A DNA stretch of 64,000 nucleotides, taken from contig NZ_PPPD01000001.1 in NCBI RefSeq assembly GCF_002901445.1, positions 558,001-622,000 of the forward strand, written 5' to 3'. Shown piece after piece: positions 52,461 to 63,620 of the stretch. Each line of letters begins with the position of its first letter. Position 1 is the first letter of the stretch. The notes below the pieces were generated by a model that saw only the letters and a program-made list of their open reading frames with translations, ran no database searches and was not told the DNA's origin. The stretch comes from Deinococcus koreensis. Lineage in GTDB: Bacteria; Deinococcota; Deinococci; Deinococcales; Deinococcaceae. The translations under genes were made by a program, and so were the position numbers.

Positions 52461-53684
52461 TCAGCCGGCCAGCCGCTCGGCTCTCTCCAGCACCTCCTTC
52501 GGGTTCAGCACGCCCTTGAACCAGACCACGCGGTCGCCGAAATCGCTGGGGTTCACGCCCGCCTTCTCCAGATTCAGCCGCTCGGACACGCACACGATCA
52601 CGTCCGTGCGCCCGGATTTGCGCAGCAGCTCGAATTTCTTCCGCAGGTACTCGGGCCGCCAGTAGCCCACGATCTCCACCAGCACCGACCGCTCGCCCTG
52701 CACGAGCCGGAAGTCGGGCAGGATCACCCCGCCGGGCACCGGCACCAGGTCGACCTCGCGCTCCAGCACCCAGGGGGAGTCCAGCCGGGCGAACCGCTCG
52801 GTGAAGCCGCTCTCCAGCGCGGAATCGTGCTCATCGGGCGGTTTGTAGTGACTCACGTAGCCGTCCTCGCTGGTCAGGCCGTAGTGCCATTCCTCGTCGG
52901 CCGGATCGACCCAGGCGAGGTCGCGCCGCGGCTTCAGGGCCGCCGTGAGATCCCATTTCGTGACGTGCAGCAGCGCGGGCAGGAACTTCGCCATCGCCAG
53001 CCCGTAGCGGGTAGTGCCGCCGAACAGGCTGGTGGGGCCGTCCATGGTGAGCGTGAAGCCGAAGGTGGCGTCGCCCTCCACAGTGAGCATCAGGCCGAAG
53101 AGCTTGGTGTATTTCAGCAGCTGCTTGTAGCGCGCGGGCTCGTTGCGCCGGGCCGTGATGATCAGGCTGTAGGCCCGGTACAGCAGCCCCTGCGCCTGCG
53201 CCAGGTCGTAGCGCTGGAGCAGTTCAGTGGGAGTGGGCGGATCGAAGGCCACCAGCGTCTGCTGATCCGGCAGGTCGGCATACAGGGCGCCCTGCACCTC
53301 GGCGGGCGAGAGGGGGGAATCGGCGCTCAGGCTGCGCGACGCCTGTTCCAGCACGCGCGCCGCGTTCAGGCGGCTGGGCGGGTGGGCCTGCGCCAGCGCG
53401 AAGACCCGCTCGCGCACGAAAGCGGGCTCGACCGGGCCACCAGCCTCGAACTCACCCGCCTGGGTCAGCAGGTGCGCCAGCCCGCGCAGCACCCGGAAAT
53501 CCGCGCGGCCCGCCTCCAGCGCCCGCAGTTCGTCGTCCAGTTCACTGCGGCGCCTACCGATGTGGCCCTCGAAGGCAGCTATCAGCGACTCGGCCAGCGC
53601 GAGGTTCGTCGGCGTGGGCCTGATCCGCTTGGGCTCGACCACGCCCGCCTTCACGCGGAAACTCAGCAGCTCAGTGGGCAGCAT
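52461..53684 (-). CDS. Bax1-like nuclease (DUF790), partner of XPB
   Basis: 407 residues from ATG 53684, two bases after the helicase stop. The DUF790/Bax1 pattern begins [14 protein letters not shown] and contains a nuclease-type core near the C-terminus: [25 protein letters not shown] (D...E-V-G-Y-W like a PD-(D/E)XK fold) and [25 protein letters not shown]. In archaea Bax1 binds XPB and cuts DNA during excision repair. Tight coupling to the helicase gene supports the same partnership here. Confidence 0.85.
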   Translation of the reverse strand: MLPTELLSFRVKAGVVEPKRIRPTPTNLALAESLIAAFEGHIGRRRSELDDELRALEAGRADFRVLRGLAHLLTQAGEFEAGGPVEPAFVRERVFALAQAHPPSRLNAARVLEQASRSLSADSPLSPAEVQGALYADLPDQQTLVAFDPPTPTELLQRYDLAQAQGLLYRAYSLIITARRNEPARYKQLLKYTKLFGLMLTVEGDATFGFTLTMDGPTSLFGGTTRYGLAMAKFLPALLHVTKWDLTAALKPRRDLAWVDPADEEWHYGLTSEDGYVSHYKPPDEHDSALESGFTERFARLDSPWVLEREVDLVPVPGGVILPDFRLVQGERSVLVEIVGYWRPEYLRKKFELLRKSGRTDVIVCVSERLNLEKAGVNPSDFGDRVVWFKGVLNPKEVLERAERLAG

Positions 53685-53686
53685 GG

Positions 53687-55090
53687 CTAATCCGAGGCAT
53701 TGAGGTTCTCCCAGAAGCGGTCGTCCGGGGTCTCCCCCGGCGTCCACTGCCCGCGCCGCTGCCTGCTCACGCGCTCCTCGGCCGTGTTCTCGGTGATGAC
53801 CTCGTACAGCACGGCGTGTTTGTCGGGCGCCCGGCGCAGGATGCGGCCCAGGCGCTGGATGTGCTCGCGCTCGGTCGCGGTGCCCGAGAGCACCACGGCC
53901 ACGCTCGCCTCGGGCACGTCTACCCCCTCGTTCAGCACGCGGCTGGTGACCAGCGTGCGGTACTCGCCCGCACGGAAGCGTTCCAGCACTGCGTGGCGCT
54001 CCTTCGTGGGCGTCTGGTGCGTGATCGCCGGGATCAGGAATTCGCGGCTGATGCGGTAAACCGTGGCGTTGTCATCGGTGAAGATCAGGGTACGATCCTG
54101 CGGGTGCTCGGCCAGGATTTCCTCCAGCACGCGCAGTTTGCCCTCGGTGCCGTAAGCCAGCGAGCGCGCCTCCCGGTGGGCGAGCATGGCCGCGCGCCCC
54201 TGGGGCGAGCCGCTGCTCATGACGAACTGCTTCCAACCCTCGATAGACCCCAGCCGGATGCCCGAGAGCCGCAGGAACTCGTTGCGCCGGCGGATCAGGT
54301 CGTCGTAGAGGCGCTGCTCGCCCTCGCTGAGCCTCACGCGGATCAGCACCTCGCGGTAGGCCGAGAGCGTGTCGCCGGCCAGGTCTTCGGGCGCACAGGC
54401 ATAGACCAGTGGCCCCACCAGCCCGTCCAGATCGCGCTCGCGGCCGTCGCTGCGCTTCAGCGTGGCCGAGAGGCCCAGGCGATAGGGCGAGAGCAGCATC
54501 TGGGCGACCACGCGGGTGAAGTCGCCGGGCAGGTGGTGGCACTCGTCGAACACGGCCAGCGCATAGCGCCCTGCCAGTTCCTCGGCGTGGATGGCGGCCG
54601 AGTCGTAGGTGCTGACCAGAATGGGCGTCTCATCGTGGCTGCCGCCGCCCAGCAGCCCCACGGAGGCGTCCGGGAAGGCGGCGACCAGCCCCGAGTACCA
54701 CTGCTGCAGCAGGTCGAGGGTCGGCACGCAGACCAGCGTGCTGCGCGGCGTATCCCGCAGGGCGAGCTGCGCCAGGAAAGTCTTTCCGGCCCCGGTGGGC
54801 AGCTGCACCACGCCCCGCCGTCCGGCCGCCTTCCACGCCTTCAGGGCCTCCGTCTGGTGCGGGTAGGGCGCCTGCTCCTTGGCAAATCCCAGTTCCAGCT
54901 TCTGGAAGGCCGACGCCTCGTCGCGCAGTTCGTACCCTGCGGCCCGCGCCGCCTCCACGACCTCGCGGTACGCCTGCCCCGGCGCGCGGAAGCTCTGGCT
55001 CCGGGCATCCCAGGTAAACAGCCCCTCCAGCACGGCCGGCACCTCACGCATGACCAGCGTGCCGCGATCCAGGCGCAACGAAGGGGACAT
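53687..55090 (-). CDS. XPB/Rad25-like DNA helicase
   Basis: 467 residues, SF2. N-terminal ~65-residue damage-recognition-like part, Q-motif YPHQTEAL, Walker A PTGAGKT (98-104), DECH box (182-185), SAT motif with following KRSDGRERD (RED-motif-like, typical of XPB), and C-terminal helicase motifs FTDDNATVYRISRE and QRLGRILR. It unwinds DNA 3'-5' for repair. ATG is 8 nt after TATGCT. Operon with the Bax1-like gene. Confidence 0.9.
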   Translation of the reverse strand: MSPSLRLDRGTLVMREVPAVLEGLFTWDARSQSFRAPGQAYREVVEAARAAGYELRDEASAFQKLELGFAKEQAPYPHQTEALKAWKAAGRRGVVQLPTGAGKTFLAQLALRDTPRSTLVCVPTLDLLQQWYSGLVAAFPDASVGLLGGGSHDETPILVSTYDSAAIHAEELAGRYALAVFDECHHLPGDFTRVVAQMLLSPYRLGLSATLKRSDGRERDLDGLVGPLVYACAPEDLAGDTLSAYREVLIRVRLSEGEQRLYDDLIRRRNEFLRLSGIRLGSIEGWKQFVMSSGSPQGRAAMLAHREARSLAYGTEGKLRVLEEILAEHPQDRTLIFTDDNATVYRISREFLIPAITHQTPTKERHAVLERFRAGEYRTLVTSRVLNEGVDVPEASVAVVLSGTATEREHIQRLGRILRRAPDKHAVLYEVITENTAEERVSRQRRGQWTPGETPDDRFWENLNASD

Positions 55091-55098
55091 AGGGGCTC

Positions 55099-55104
55099 AG
55101 CATA
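55099..55104 (-). promoter_or_regulatory. -10 box of leaderless XPB-Bax1 promoter
   Basis: TATGCT on the minus strand, 8 nt before the ATG at 55090. Confidence 0.5.
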
Positions 55105-55192
55105 CGATTCTGTTGTGAACGGAATTGTTGTCTGGGTCGGGGTTGGGGGGACTTTGGTTGGCTGGTGTGCTCGGGCAGGCGGCGCGGAAGAC

Positions 55193-55310
55193 GACCCCTC
55201 CGCCCCTTCGGGGCACCTCCCCTTAAAAGGGAGGCAAGGAAAAGCTCGACTGGCACGCCCTTCTTGGCTCCCTTCTAAGGGGAGCTGGCCGCGAAGCGGA
55301 CTGAGGGGTC
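55193..55310. repeat. palindromic small noncoding repeat (gacccctc/gaggggtc ends)
   Basis: 118 bp with inverted ends gacccctc and gaggggtc and four internal hairpins: gcccc-ttc-ggggc, cctcccc-ttaaaa-gggagg, gctccc-...-ggggagc, and ccgc-gaa-gcgg. No coding capacity. This is the classic layout of the small noncoding repeats described in Deinococcus. It occupies the 383-base gap between the XPB gene and the ABC exporter. Confidence 0.75.
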
Positions 55311-55473
55311 GCCTGGTGCTGGGGCGCTCAGCGCATCCCCCGCGACCCTGCCTGTGTTCCAGACGCCTCCAAGATCGACCGCAGCGACCTCCCGCCCGTC
55401 CTCTGACGACCACGACAAAGGCCCCGGCAACCCACGCCCGGAGCCTTCCGCCATCTGCCTTGAGCCTTCTCCC

Positions 55474-57345
55474 TCAGTCTGCCGCCTCACCCTTGGCGTA
55501 CTGCAGCCGGTGCAGCTTGGCGTAGTACCCGCCCTTCGCCAGCAGTTCAGCGTGACTGCCCTGCTCCACGATCCGGCCCTTGCGCATGACCACGATGCGG
55601 TCGCAGTGCTCGATGGTGCTCAGGCGGTGGGCGATGATGATGCTCGTGCGGCCCAGCATGACCTTTTCCAGCGCGGCCTGAATCCGCAGCTCGGTCTCGG
55701 TGTCCACGTTGGCGGTGGCCTCGTCAAGCACCAGCAGGATGTCCGGGTTCTGGATCAGCGCGCGGGCGAAGGCCAGCAGCTGCTTCTGCCCGGTGCTCAG
55801 GGTCGCGCCGCGCTCGCGGACTTCGGTGTCATAGCCGCGTTCCAGGGTCAGGATGTAGTCGTGGACGCCCACGTACTTGCAGGCCTCGATCACCCGCTCC
55901 TGTGAGATCTCAGGGTTGTTCAGGGTCAGGTTCGAGCGGATGGTGCCGGCGAAGAGGAACACGTCCTGCAGCACCACGCCCACGTGGCGGCGCAGGTCGT
56001 ACTGGGCGAGGTCGCGCACGTCGTTGCCGTCCACCTTCACGGCGCCGCGCTGCACGTCGTAGAAGCGGCTCACCAGGGCGGTCACGCTGGTCTTGCCCGC
56101 CCCGGTCGCGCCCACCAGGGCCACGCTCTCGCCGGGCCGGATGTCGAGGTTCAGGCCGCGCAGGATCCAGCGGTCGTCGGTGTCGGGGGTCTCGGCGGTC
56201 ACCGCGCTGTCGTAGGCGAACCACACGCCGTCGAACTCCACCCGGCCGGCGAACTGCTCCAGGCGCCGGGCCTCCGGCTTGTCGGCCACCTCGACCTCGG
56301 TGTCCAGCACGCCGAAGATGCGCTCGGAGGAGGCCATCGCCGCCTGCAGGTTGTTGAACACGTCGGCCAGATCCTGGATGGGCTGGAAGAGCTGCTGGGT
56401 CCACTGCACGAAGGCGAACAGCGTCCCCACGGTCACGGCGCCGGCCACGCCCGTGCCCACCGCCTCGGCGCCCAGGATCTGGCGGGCGCTGAAGTACAGC
56501 ACCAGCGCCACGGCGAGCTGCCCCAGCACCGCCACCACCGGCATGAACAGCGAGAACCAGTGCACCGAGTTCTCGTTGGCCCGCAGCAGCGCGCGGTTCG
56601 AGCGGTCGAAATCCAGGGCCGAGCGGCGCTCACGGCCGAACAGCTGTACGGTCAGCATCCCAGTGATGTTCTCGTTGAGCTTCGAGTTCACGATGGCCTG
56701 CTGGGTGCGCGTGCCCCGGAAGGCGTCGCGCAGCCGCGTGCGGAAGAAGTTGGTGGCGAAGTACAGCACCGGCAGCACCGTGAAGGCGATCAGGGCAAGT
56801 TGCCAGTTGATGCTGAGCATCACGGTCACGAAGACCAGGATCAGGAACGAGGAGGTGATCAGCGAGATCAGCCCGCCCGTGATGAACTGGTTGATGGCGT
56901 CCACGTCGCTGGTCACGCGGGTGATCAGGCGGCCCACCGGGTTCTGGTCGAAGTAGGCCAGGTGCAGGCGCTGCAGCTTGGTGAACACGTCGGCGCGGAT
57001 GTCGCGCAGCACGTTCTGGCCCAGGTAGCCCACCGCGACCGTGGAGGCGTAGTTCAGCAGGAATTCCACGATCTTCAGGGCCACGTAGCCGCCCACCACG
57101 ATCAGCAGGCCCCGGTACAGGGTGTCCACGTCGCGTCCGGCGCCCGCGCCCGGCAGCAGGTAGTTGTCGATGGCGTAGCGCTGCAGCAGGGTCGGCAGGG
57201 GCTGCACGGCGGCCGTGAGCAGGGCCAGCAGCACCCCGCCGGCCGCCAGAGCCCGGTATGGCCCGAGGTAGTTCAGGATGCGCCGCGTGAGCTGGGCGTC
57301 GAAGCCCTTGGCGTAGGCGTCCTGGGGATCGGGGGGCTGGGTCAC
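55474..57345 (-). CDS. ABC exporter half-transporter (second gene of pair)
   Basis: 623 residues: six-helix membrane domain (about 20-310) and nucleotide-binding domain with Walker [10 protein letters not shown], signature LSTGQKQ, Walker [13 protein letters not shown] and H-loop AHRLSTI. The signature reads LSTGQ in place of the usual LSGGQ. Start overlaps the partner gene's stop by 4 bp. Forms a heterodimeric multidrug/lipid-type exporter with 57342-59279. Confidence 0.92.
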   Translation of the reverse strand: MTQPPDPQDAYAKGFDAQLTRRILNYLGPYRALAAGGVLLALLTAAVQPLPTLLQRYAIDNYLLPGAGAGRDVDTLYRGLLIVVGGYVALKIVEFLLNYASTVAVGYLGQNVLRDIRADVFTKLQRLHLAYFDQNPVGRLITRVTSDVDAINQFITGGLISLITSSFLILVFVTVMLSINWQLALIAFTVLPVLYFATNFFRTRLRDAFRGTRTQQAIVNSKLNENITGMLTVQLFGRERRSALDFDRSNRALLRANENSVHWFSLFMPVVAVLGQLAVALVLYFSARQILGAEAVGTGVAGAVTVGTLFAFVQWTQQLFQPIQDLADVFNNLQAAMASSERIFGVLDTEVEVADKPEARRLEQFAGRVEFDGVWFAYDSAVTAETPDTDDRWILRGLNLDIRPGESVALVGATGAGKTSVTALVSRFYDVQRGAVKVDGNDVRDLAQYDLRRHVGVVLQDVFLFAGTIRSNLTLNNPEISQERVIEACKYVGVHDYILTLERGYDTEVRERGATLSTGQKQLLAFARALIQNPDILLVLDEATANVDTETELRIQAALEKVMLGRTSIIIAHRLSTIEHCDRIVVMRKGRIVEQGSHAELLAKGGYYAKLHRLQYAKGEAAD

Positions 57346-59279
57346 TTCTGTACCTCGGGGATGCGGGAGGGGTCGGCAGGGGCGCTCTCCAGCCGGTCAG
57401 CGGCGGCCTGGGGATCTTCGATGGGTTCGTCGTCGCTGTCCAGGTCGCTGGCGAGACGCTGCAGACGTTCCAGTTCGGCGTAGTGGCCGCCCAGGGCCAG
57501 CAGGTCGTCGTGGGTGCCCTGCTCGGTCACGCGGCCCTCGTTGAGCACCACGATGTGGTCGGCGTGGCGCAGGGTGCTCACGCGGTGGCCGATCAGGATC
57601 ACGGTACGGCCCTCGCTGATCTCGCGCAGGCCGTCCAGGATGCGGCGCTCGGTCTCGGTGTCCACAGCCGAGAGCGAATCGTCAAGGATCAGGATGCGCG
57701 GCTCACGCACGATGGCGCGGGCAATAGCGGTGCGCTGGCGCTGGCCGCCCGACAGGGTCACGCCGCGTTCGCCCAGCATGGTGTCGTATTTGTTCGGAAA
57801 ATCCTCGATATCGCCCGCCAGCCCGGCCAGGCGCGCGGCGCGGCTGACCCGGCCCTCGTCCGGGCTCTGTGGGATGTCCTGCGGGAAGGGCAGGCCGACC
57901 ACGCTGACCCCGGTGGGCACGACCGGCAGCTCCGCGTTGCCGGTGCCGAAGCCGATGTTGTTGGCGATGGTGTCGCTGAAGAGGAAGGGCTCCTGCGGCA
58001 CCACCGAGATGGAGTCGCGCAGCACCTTGAGCGGAATCAGCCGGACGTCCTGGCCGTCCACCTTCACCACGCCGGAGGTCGGGTCGATGGAGCGGGTGAT
58101 GAGCTGGCCCAGCACCGTCTTGCCGGCGCCGGTCGGGCCGGTAATGCCCAGGAAGGTGCCGGCGGGCACCTGCAGGTTCACGCCGTTCAGCACGTCCAGG
58201 GTGCCGTAGCGCACGCCCACGTTCTCGAAGGCCAGGTCGCCGCGGATGGCCTTCACGGTGGTGTCGCTGCGGCCGGGGTCGTCGTAGACCTGGGCGCGGG
58301 CGTCCAGCATCTCGCGCAGGCGCAGCCAGGAGCCCAGGCCGCGCTGCGTGACGCCGGTGATCCAGCCGATCATCAGCATCGGCCAGGCCAGACGTTCCAG
58401 GGTGATCAGGAATTGCACCAGCATCCCGGTCGTGAATTCGCCCCCCGGCGAGGTCAGGATCAGCCGGCCGCCGACCATCAGGATCAGCGCGAAGGCGATC
58501 CCCAGCAGCAGCGAGGTAAAGGAGCGCAGAGGCCCGTCCACGCGGGTCAGGGCCACGTTGCGCTTCAGGAGTTCCAGGTTCATGGCCCGGTAGTCCTCAA
58601 TCTCGCGGTCTTCGATGGCGTAGCCCTTGACCACCCGCGCCCCGCTGAAGTTCTCCTGCGCCCGCGCGGCGATCAGGGAGTTCTGCTCCTGCGCCGCCTT
58701 GTGCCGGGTGTTGATCAGCCGCGCCAGGTACCACAGCACGCCCACGATGATGGGAATGACCGCGATCACGATCAATGTGAGCTGCCAGCTCAGGCTGAAC
58801 ATCACCGCGAAGGCCGTCACGAAGCCCGAGATGATGTTCACGATCTGCCAGGCCCCGAAGCCCAGCATCTCGCGCACGGCGCTCAGGTCGCCGGTCAGGC
58901 GGTTCATCAGGTCGCCGGTGCGGGCTCGGTCGTAGTAGTACTTGTCGAGCGTCTGCAGGTGGGCGAAGATGTCGCGGCGGATCTCATACTCGGTCTGGCG
59001 CGAGGCCACCACGATCATGCGGCGCATCAGCAGCATGAAGGAGCCCGCCGTCAGCGAGGCCAGCACGATGCCCAGCGCGTATAGCCCGGCGCGCTCCAGG
59101 GTGATGCCGGGGGTCGCGGCGCTCGCGTCGACCTGCCCAGTCAGGCCGTCGATGGTGAAGCGGATGAAGTAGCCGGGCAGCAGGTTGGCGCTGTTAGCGA
59201 CCACCACGGCGAGCAGGCCGATGATGTACTGGCGCCGGTGCATCATCAGGTAGGGCCAGAGTGATTTCAGACTTTCCAA
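57342..59279 (-). CDS. ABC exporter half-transporter (first gene of pair)
   Basis: 645 residues from the TTG at 59279 (GAGGT five nt upstream); no other start fits a ribosome site. Membrane domain, then NBD with Walker [18 protein letters not shown], Walker [13 protein letters not shown] (Asp in place of the catalytic Glu after Walker B, so one site is probably degenerate) and [11 protein letters not shown]. Acidic C-terminal tail. The asymmetric Glu/Asp pair is typical of heterodimeric exporters. Confidence 0.92.
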   Translation of the reverse strand: MESLKSLWPYLMMHRRQYIIGLLAVVVANSANLLPGYFIRFTIDGLTGQVDASAATPGITLERAGLYALGIVLASLTAGSFMLLMRRMIVVASRQTEYEIRRDIFAHLQTLDKYYYDRARTGDLMNRLTGDLSAVREMLGFGAWQIVNIISGFVTAFAVMFSLSWQLTLIVIAVIPIIVGVLWYLARLINTRHKAAQEQNSLIAARAQENFSGARVVKGYAIEDREIEDYRAMNLELLKRNVALTRVDGPLRSFTSLLLGIAFALILMVGGRLILTSPGGEFTTGMLVQFLITLERLAWPMLMIGWITGVTQRGLGSWLRLREMLDARAQVYDDPGRSDTTVKAIRGDLAFENVGVRYGTLDVLNGVNLQVPAGTFLGITGPTGAGKTVLGQLITRSIDPTSGVVKVDGQDVRLIPLKVLRDSISVVPQEPFLFSDTIANNIGFGTGNAELPVVPTGVSVVGLPFPQDIPQSPDEGRVSRAARLAGLAGDIEDFPNKYDTMLGERGVTLSGGQRQRTAIARAIVREPRILILDDSLSAVDTETERRILDGLREISEGRTVILIGHRVSTLRHADHIVVLNEGRVTEQGTHDDLLALGGHYAELERLQRLASDLDSDDEPIEDPQAAADRLESAPADPSRIPEVQK

Positions 59280-59336
59280 GGGCAACCTCGTTGGGCGGCC
59301 AGCAGTCGGGTGCCGGCGCGTCCGTGCGGGCGTCAG

Positions 59337-59342
59337 CATACG
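59337..59342 (-). promoter_or_regulatory. -10 box of the ABC exporter operon
   Basis: TATGCT on the minus strand with TTGGCC about 15 bp upstream; leader about 55 nt. A palindrome atgcgc/gcgcat at 59363-59380 overlaps the upstream element. Confidence 0.4.
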
Positions 59343-59402
59343 CCTGGGAGGGCGCGGCCAAATGCGCGTAATGGCGCATGGGGTGTGCCTCTTAAGGAAC
59401 GA

Positions 59403-59431
59403 TTGACACCCCTGGAGGCCGGTGCTACTAT
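59403..59431 (+). promoter_or_regulatory. sigma-70 promoter of the tRNA-tuf cluster
   Basis: TTGACA at 59403-59408, exact 17-bp spacer, TACTAT at 59426-59431. The strongest consensus promoter in the window; about 80 bases before tRNA-Thr. Confidence 0.85.
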
Positions 59432-59511
59432 TCCCAGCCGGAAGGGAACGCGCAAGCGAGAACTTCCACGCTCAGGGGCGAAGGCTTCGCTCGGGCTTCT
59501 GCTCCAGGGAC

Positions 59512-59591
<80 letters not shown>

Positions 59592-59636
59592 CGAAGCTGG
59601 ATCTGAGCTGGACTGCTGTTGGCTGGACGATTGCTG

Positions 59637-59720
<84 letters not shown>

Positions 59721-59746
59721 CCACCCCTTACCCGGGTGACCCCCCT

Positions 59747-59819
<73 letters not shown>

Positions 59820-59829
59820 TTTCTTTTCC

Positions 59830-59901
<72 letters not shown>

Positions 59902-59912
59902 CCACACCCGGC

Positions 59913-59950
59913 GCGGCCTGCAGATCCCTCTGTGGGCCGCTCCTTCTTTC
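59913..59950 (+). terminator. terminator after the tRNA cluster
   Basis: Long hairpin gcggcc...ggccgc (59913-59918 with 59935-59940) with an inner caga/tctg helix, followed by a T/C-rich tail. Confidence 0.6.
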
Positions 59951-59986
59951 CCGCCAGGCAAGGTGGACGCTTTGTGGCTCAGCCCT

Positions 59987-60014
59987 TTGCGTTTGCGGGG
60001 CAGGCGAGTACACT
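59987..60014 (+). promoter_or_regulatory. promoter of tuf
   Basis: TTGCGT, 16-bp spacer, TACACT; leader about 50 nt with AGGAGG before the ATG. Confidence 0.65.
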
Positions 60015-60065
60015 GTCAAGGCTTGTCCGCTTGCCGGGCACACCCATTTCAGGAGGAACAAGAAC

Positions 60066-61283
<1,218 letters not shown>

Positions 61284-61299
61284 TCCGGACTGGATTCAG

Positions 61300-61330
61300 G
61301 AGGGGGAGGCCTGCGGGCCTCCCCCTCTTC
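61300..61330 (+). terminator. Rho-independent terminator of tuf
   Basis: Perfect 12-bp stem (61300-61311 with 61316-61327), 4-nt loop, followed by ttcgtc; 16 bases past the stop. Confidence 0.8.
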
Positions 61331-61339
61331 GTCGGTTGG

Positions 61340-61345
61340 TAGCAT
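61340..61345 (+). promoter_or_regulatory. -10 box of leaderless PNPOx-like gene
   Basis: TAGCAT, 5 nt before the ATG at 61351. Confidence 0.45.
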
Positions 61346-61350
61346 CGGGC

Positions 61351-61917
61351 ATGGCCAAGCAGCTTCCGGCGATCAGCGAGCACCTGCGCGCCTTCATCGG
61401 GCAGCAGCACCTGTTCTTCGTGGGCACGGCCGCGCCGGATGGCCGGGTAAACATCTCTCCCAAGGGCATGGACAGCCTGCGGGTGCTGGGGCCGAAGCGG
61501 GTGGCGTGGCTCAACGTGACCGGCAGTGGCAACGAGACTGCCGCCCACCTCCTGCAGCTTCCGCGCATGACGCTGATGTTCTGCTCGTTCCAGGGTGCAC
61601 CCTTGATCCTGCGGCTGTACGGCCAGACCCGCATGATCCAGCCGCCCGACACCGAATGGGCCCAGTACGCGCCCCTCTTCCCCGCCCTGCCCGGTGCCCG
61701 GCAGATCTTCGTGCTGGAGGTCGAGCTGGTGCAGACGTCGTGCGGGATGGCGGTGCCCCTGATGGAGTTTCAGCAGGAGCGGGACGACCTGAACAGCTGG
61801 GCACGGCGGCAGACGCAGGAGGAGCTGGACGCCTACCGGCAGCGGAAAAACGCGCGCAGCCTCGACGGTTTCCCCACACGGCTCCCCGCGCCCGGAGCGG
61901 CCCCAGTGGACACCTGA
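61351..61917 (+). CDS. pyridoxamine 5'-phosphate oxidase-fold protein
   Basis: 188 residues. Split-barrel flavin-binding family: FFVGTAAPDGRVNISPKGMDSLRVLGPKRVAWLNVTGSGNETAAHLL and PRMTLMFCSFQGAPLILRLYGQTR. A cytoplasmic FMN-type oxidoreductase or sensor; substrate unknown. It is inserted between tuf and rpmG-secE-nusG with its own terminator-separated leaderless promoter, so it is not part of the translation operon. Confidence 0.9.
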   Translation: MAKQLPAISEHLRAFIGQQHLFFVGTAAPDGRVNISPKGMDSLRVLGPKRVAWLNVTGSGNETAAHLLQLPRMTLMFCSFQGAPLILRLYGQTRMIQPPDTEWAQYAPLFPALPGARQIFVLEVELVQTSCGMAVPLMEFQQERDDLNSWARRQTQEELDAYRQRKNARSLDGFPTRLPAPGAAPVDT

Positions 61918-61935
61918 GCCGTCGCTGTCTATAAT
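61907..61935 (+). promoter_or_regulatory. sigma-70 promoter of rpmG-secE-nusG
   Basis: TGGACA at 61907-61912, 17-bp spacer, perfect TATAAT at 61930-61935. The -35 overlaps the end of the PNPOx-like gene. Confidence 0.8.
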
Positions 61936-61944
61936 CGGAATGTT

Positions 61945-61966
61945 GCCCGCCAGAAGGCGGGCTTTT
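61945..61966 (+). terminator. attenuator-like hairpin in the rpmG leader
   Basis: gcccgcc/ggcgggc stem (61945-61951 with 61956-61962), 4-nt loop, then TTTT, only ten bases after the -10 box. The position suggests transcription attenuation of the rpmG operon. Confidence 0.6.
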
Positions 61967-62046
61967 ACCAGCGAGACAGTTTCCCGCCCGGCGGGCGCTG
62001 GGAGCAGCACGAGCCCTCAGGGGCAGGCTGCGAAAGGAGTACGAGC

Positions 62047-62214
62047 ATGGCGAAAGACGGCCCCCGCATCATCGTGAAGATGGAAAGCAGCGCAGGTACT
62101 GGCTTCTACTACACGACCACCAAGAACCGCCGCAACACGCAGGCCAAGATGGAACTGCGGAAATACGACCCCGTGGCCAAAAAGCACGTGGTCTTCAAGG
62201 AGAAGAAGGTCTGA
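62047..62214 (+). CDS. rpmG: 50S ribosomal protein L33
   Basis: 55 residues beginning [19 protein letters not shown], with [35 protein letters not shown] precedes the ATG. It lacks the CxxC pairs of zinc-binding L33, so it is the cysteine-free form. First gene of the rpmG-secE-nusG operon. Confidence 0.96.
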   Translation: MAKDGPRIIVKMESSAGTGFYYTTTKNRRNTQAKMELRKYDPVAKKHVVFKEKKV

Positions 62215-62281
62215 TCCGGCGTCCGGGCCACGCGGCCTGGGCAGGATCGGGCTTCTCTCGTGTTGTGACGCAGGTGAATGC

Positions 62282-62473
62282 ATGAACTTGATTCAGTATT
62301 TCCGTGACTCGCGCGCGGAACTGGCCCGTGTATCGTGGCCCACCCGGGCGCAGATCATCGAGGGCACACAGGCCGTGCTGATCTTCGTCGTGGCCCTGAC
62401 GCTGGTGACCTGGCTGATGGACGTGACCTTCGGGGCGCTGATCCGTCTGGTGCTCGAAGGACGGCTGGCATGA
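62282..62473 (+). CDS. secE: protein translocase subunit SecE
   Basis: 63 residues: short amphipathic part ([15 protein letters not shown], the family signature) followed by one membrane helix ([24 protein letters not shown]). Part of the SecYEG channel. Stop overlaps the nusG start by 4 bp (ATGA). Confidence 0.96.
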   Translation: MNLIQYFRDSRAELARVSWPTRAQIIEGTQAVLIFVVALTLVTWLMDVTFGALIRLVLEGRLA

Positions 62474-63042
62474 GCATCGAATGGTACGCCGTACATACCT
62501 ACGTGGGTCAGGAAGACCGCGTGGAAGCCCAGCTGATGGATCGCGCCACGAAACTCGGCATGAAGGGCACCAAGATCTTCCAGGTGCTGCAGCCCACCGA
62601 GGACGCCGTGGAACTGCGCGAGGGCGGCAAGAAAGAGACCGTCAAGCGCAAGCTGTTCCAGGGCTACGTGTTCGTGCAGATGGACGTCGAGGACGACGAC
62701 GCGCCCGGTGAACTGGGCGAGTCGTGGGAAGTGGTGCGCGGCACCAACGGCGTGACCGGCTTCGTCGGCACCGCCACCCGCCCCGTGCCCCTCTCGCCCG
62801 AGGAAGTGCAGCGCCTGCTGGCTTCCGTGGGGGTCGCGGCCCAGCCGAAGGTCGAGGAAGCGCCGCGCATCAAGGCCAGCTTCAAGGCCGGCGACATGGT
62901 GCGCGTGACCGGCGGCCCGTTCGCGGACTTCAGCGGCGTGATCAGCGAGGTCAACATGCCGCAGGCCAAGGTCAAGGTGCTGGTCAGCATCTTCGGCCGC
63001 GAAACGCCGGTGGAACTCGACTTCTCGCAGGTCGCCAAGTAA
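62470..63042 (+). CDS. nusG: transcription termination/antitermination factor NusG
   Basis: 190 residues. NGN domain ([45 protein letters not shown]) and C-terminal KOW domain ([40 protein letters not shown]). Binds RNA polymerase and couples it with the ribosome or Rho. Co-translated with secE. Confidence 0.97.
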   Translation: MSIEWYAVHTYVGQEDRVEAQLMDRATKLGMKGTKIFQVLQPTEDAVELREGGKKETVKRKLFQGYVFVQMDVEDDDAPGELGESWEVVRGTNGVTGFVGTATRPVPLSPEEVQRLLASVGVAAQPKVEEAPRIKASFKAGDMVRVTGGPFADFSGVISEVNMPQAKVKVLVSIFGRETPVELDFSQVAK

Positions 63043-63060
63043 GGGCCTGTCCTTCCGCAC

Positions 63061-63089
63061 TAGGCAGGACACCCCGCACGCAGTAAAAT
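63061..63089 (+). promoter_or_regulatory. promoter of rplK-rplA
   Basis: TAGGCA, 17-bp spacer, TAAAAT (63084-63089); leader of about 90 nt. Confidence 0.65.
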
Positions 63090-63128
63090 CGAAAAGTTGC
63101 TGTCAGACCGTCCCAGGGCGGCGCAGCG

Positions 63129-63175
63129 CTTAGCGTCAATACCCCAGCCGCCACGCGTGGCCCGGGGGAGCTAAG
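63129..63175 (+). promoter_or_regulatory. leader hairpin before rplK, possible L1 autoregulation site
   Basis: cttagc/gctaag arms (63129-63134 with 63170-63175) enclose cccc/gggg and a gccacgcgtggc palindrome. The right arm overlaps the first bases of the AAGGAGG ribosome site (63173-63179). L1 is known to repress the L11 operon by binding its leader; whether this is that site is inference. Confidence 0.5.
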
Positions 63176-63185
63176 GAGGAACCAA

Positions 63186-63612
<427 letters not shown>

Positions 63613-63620
<8 letters not shown>

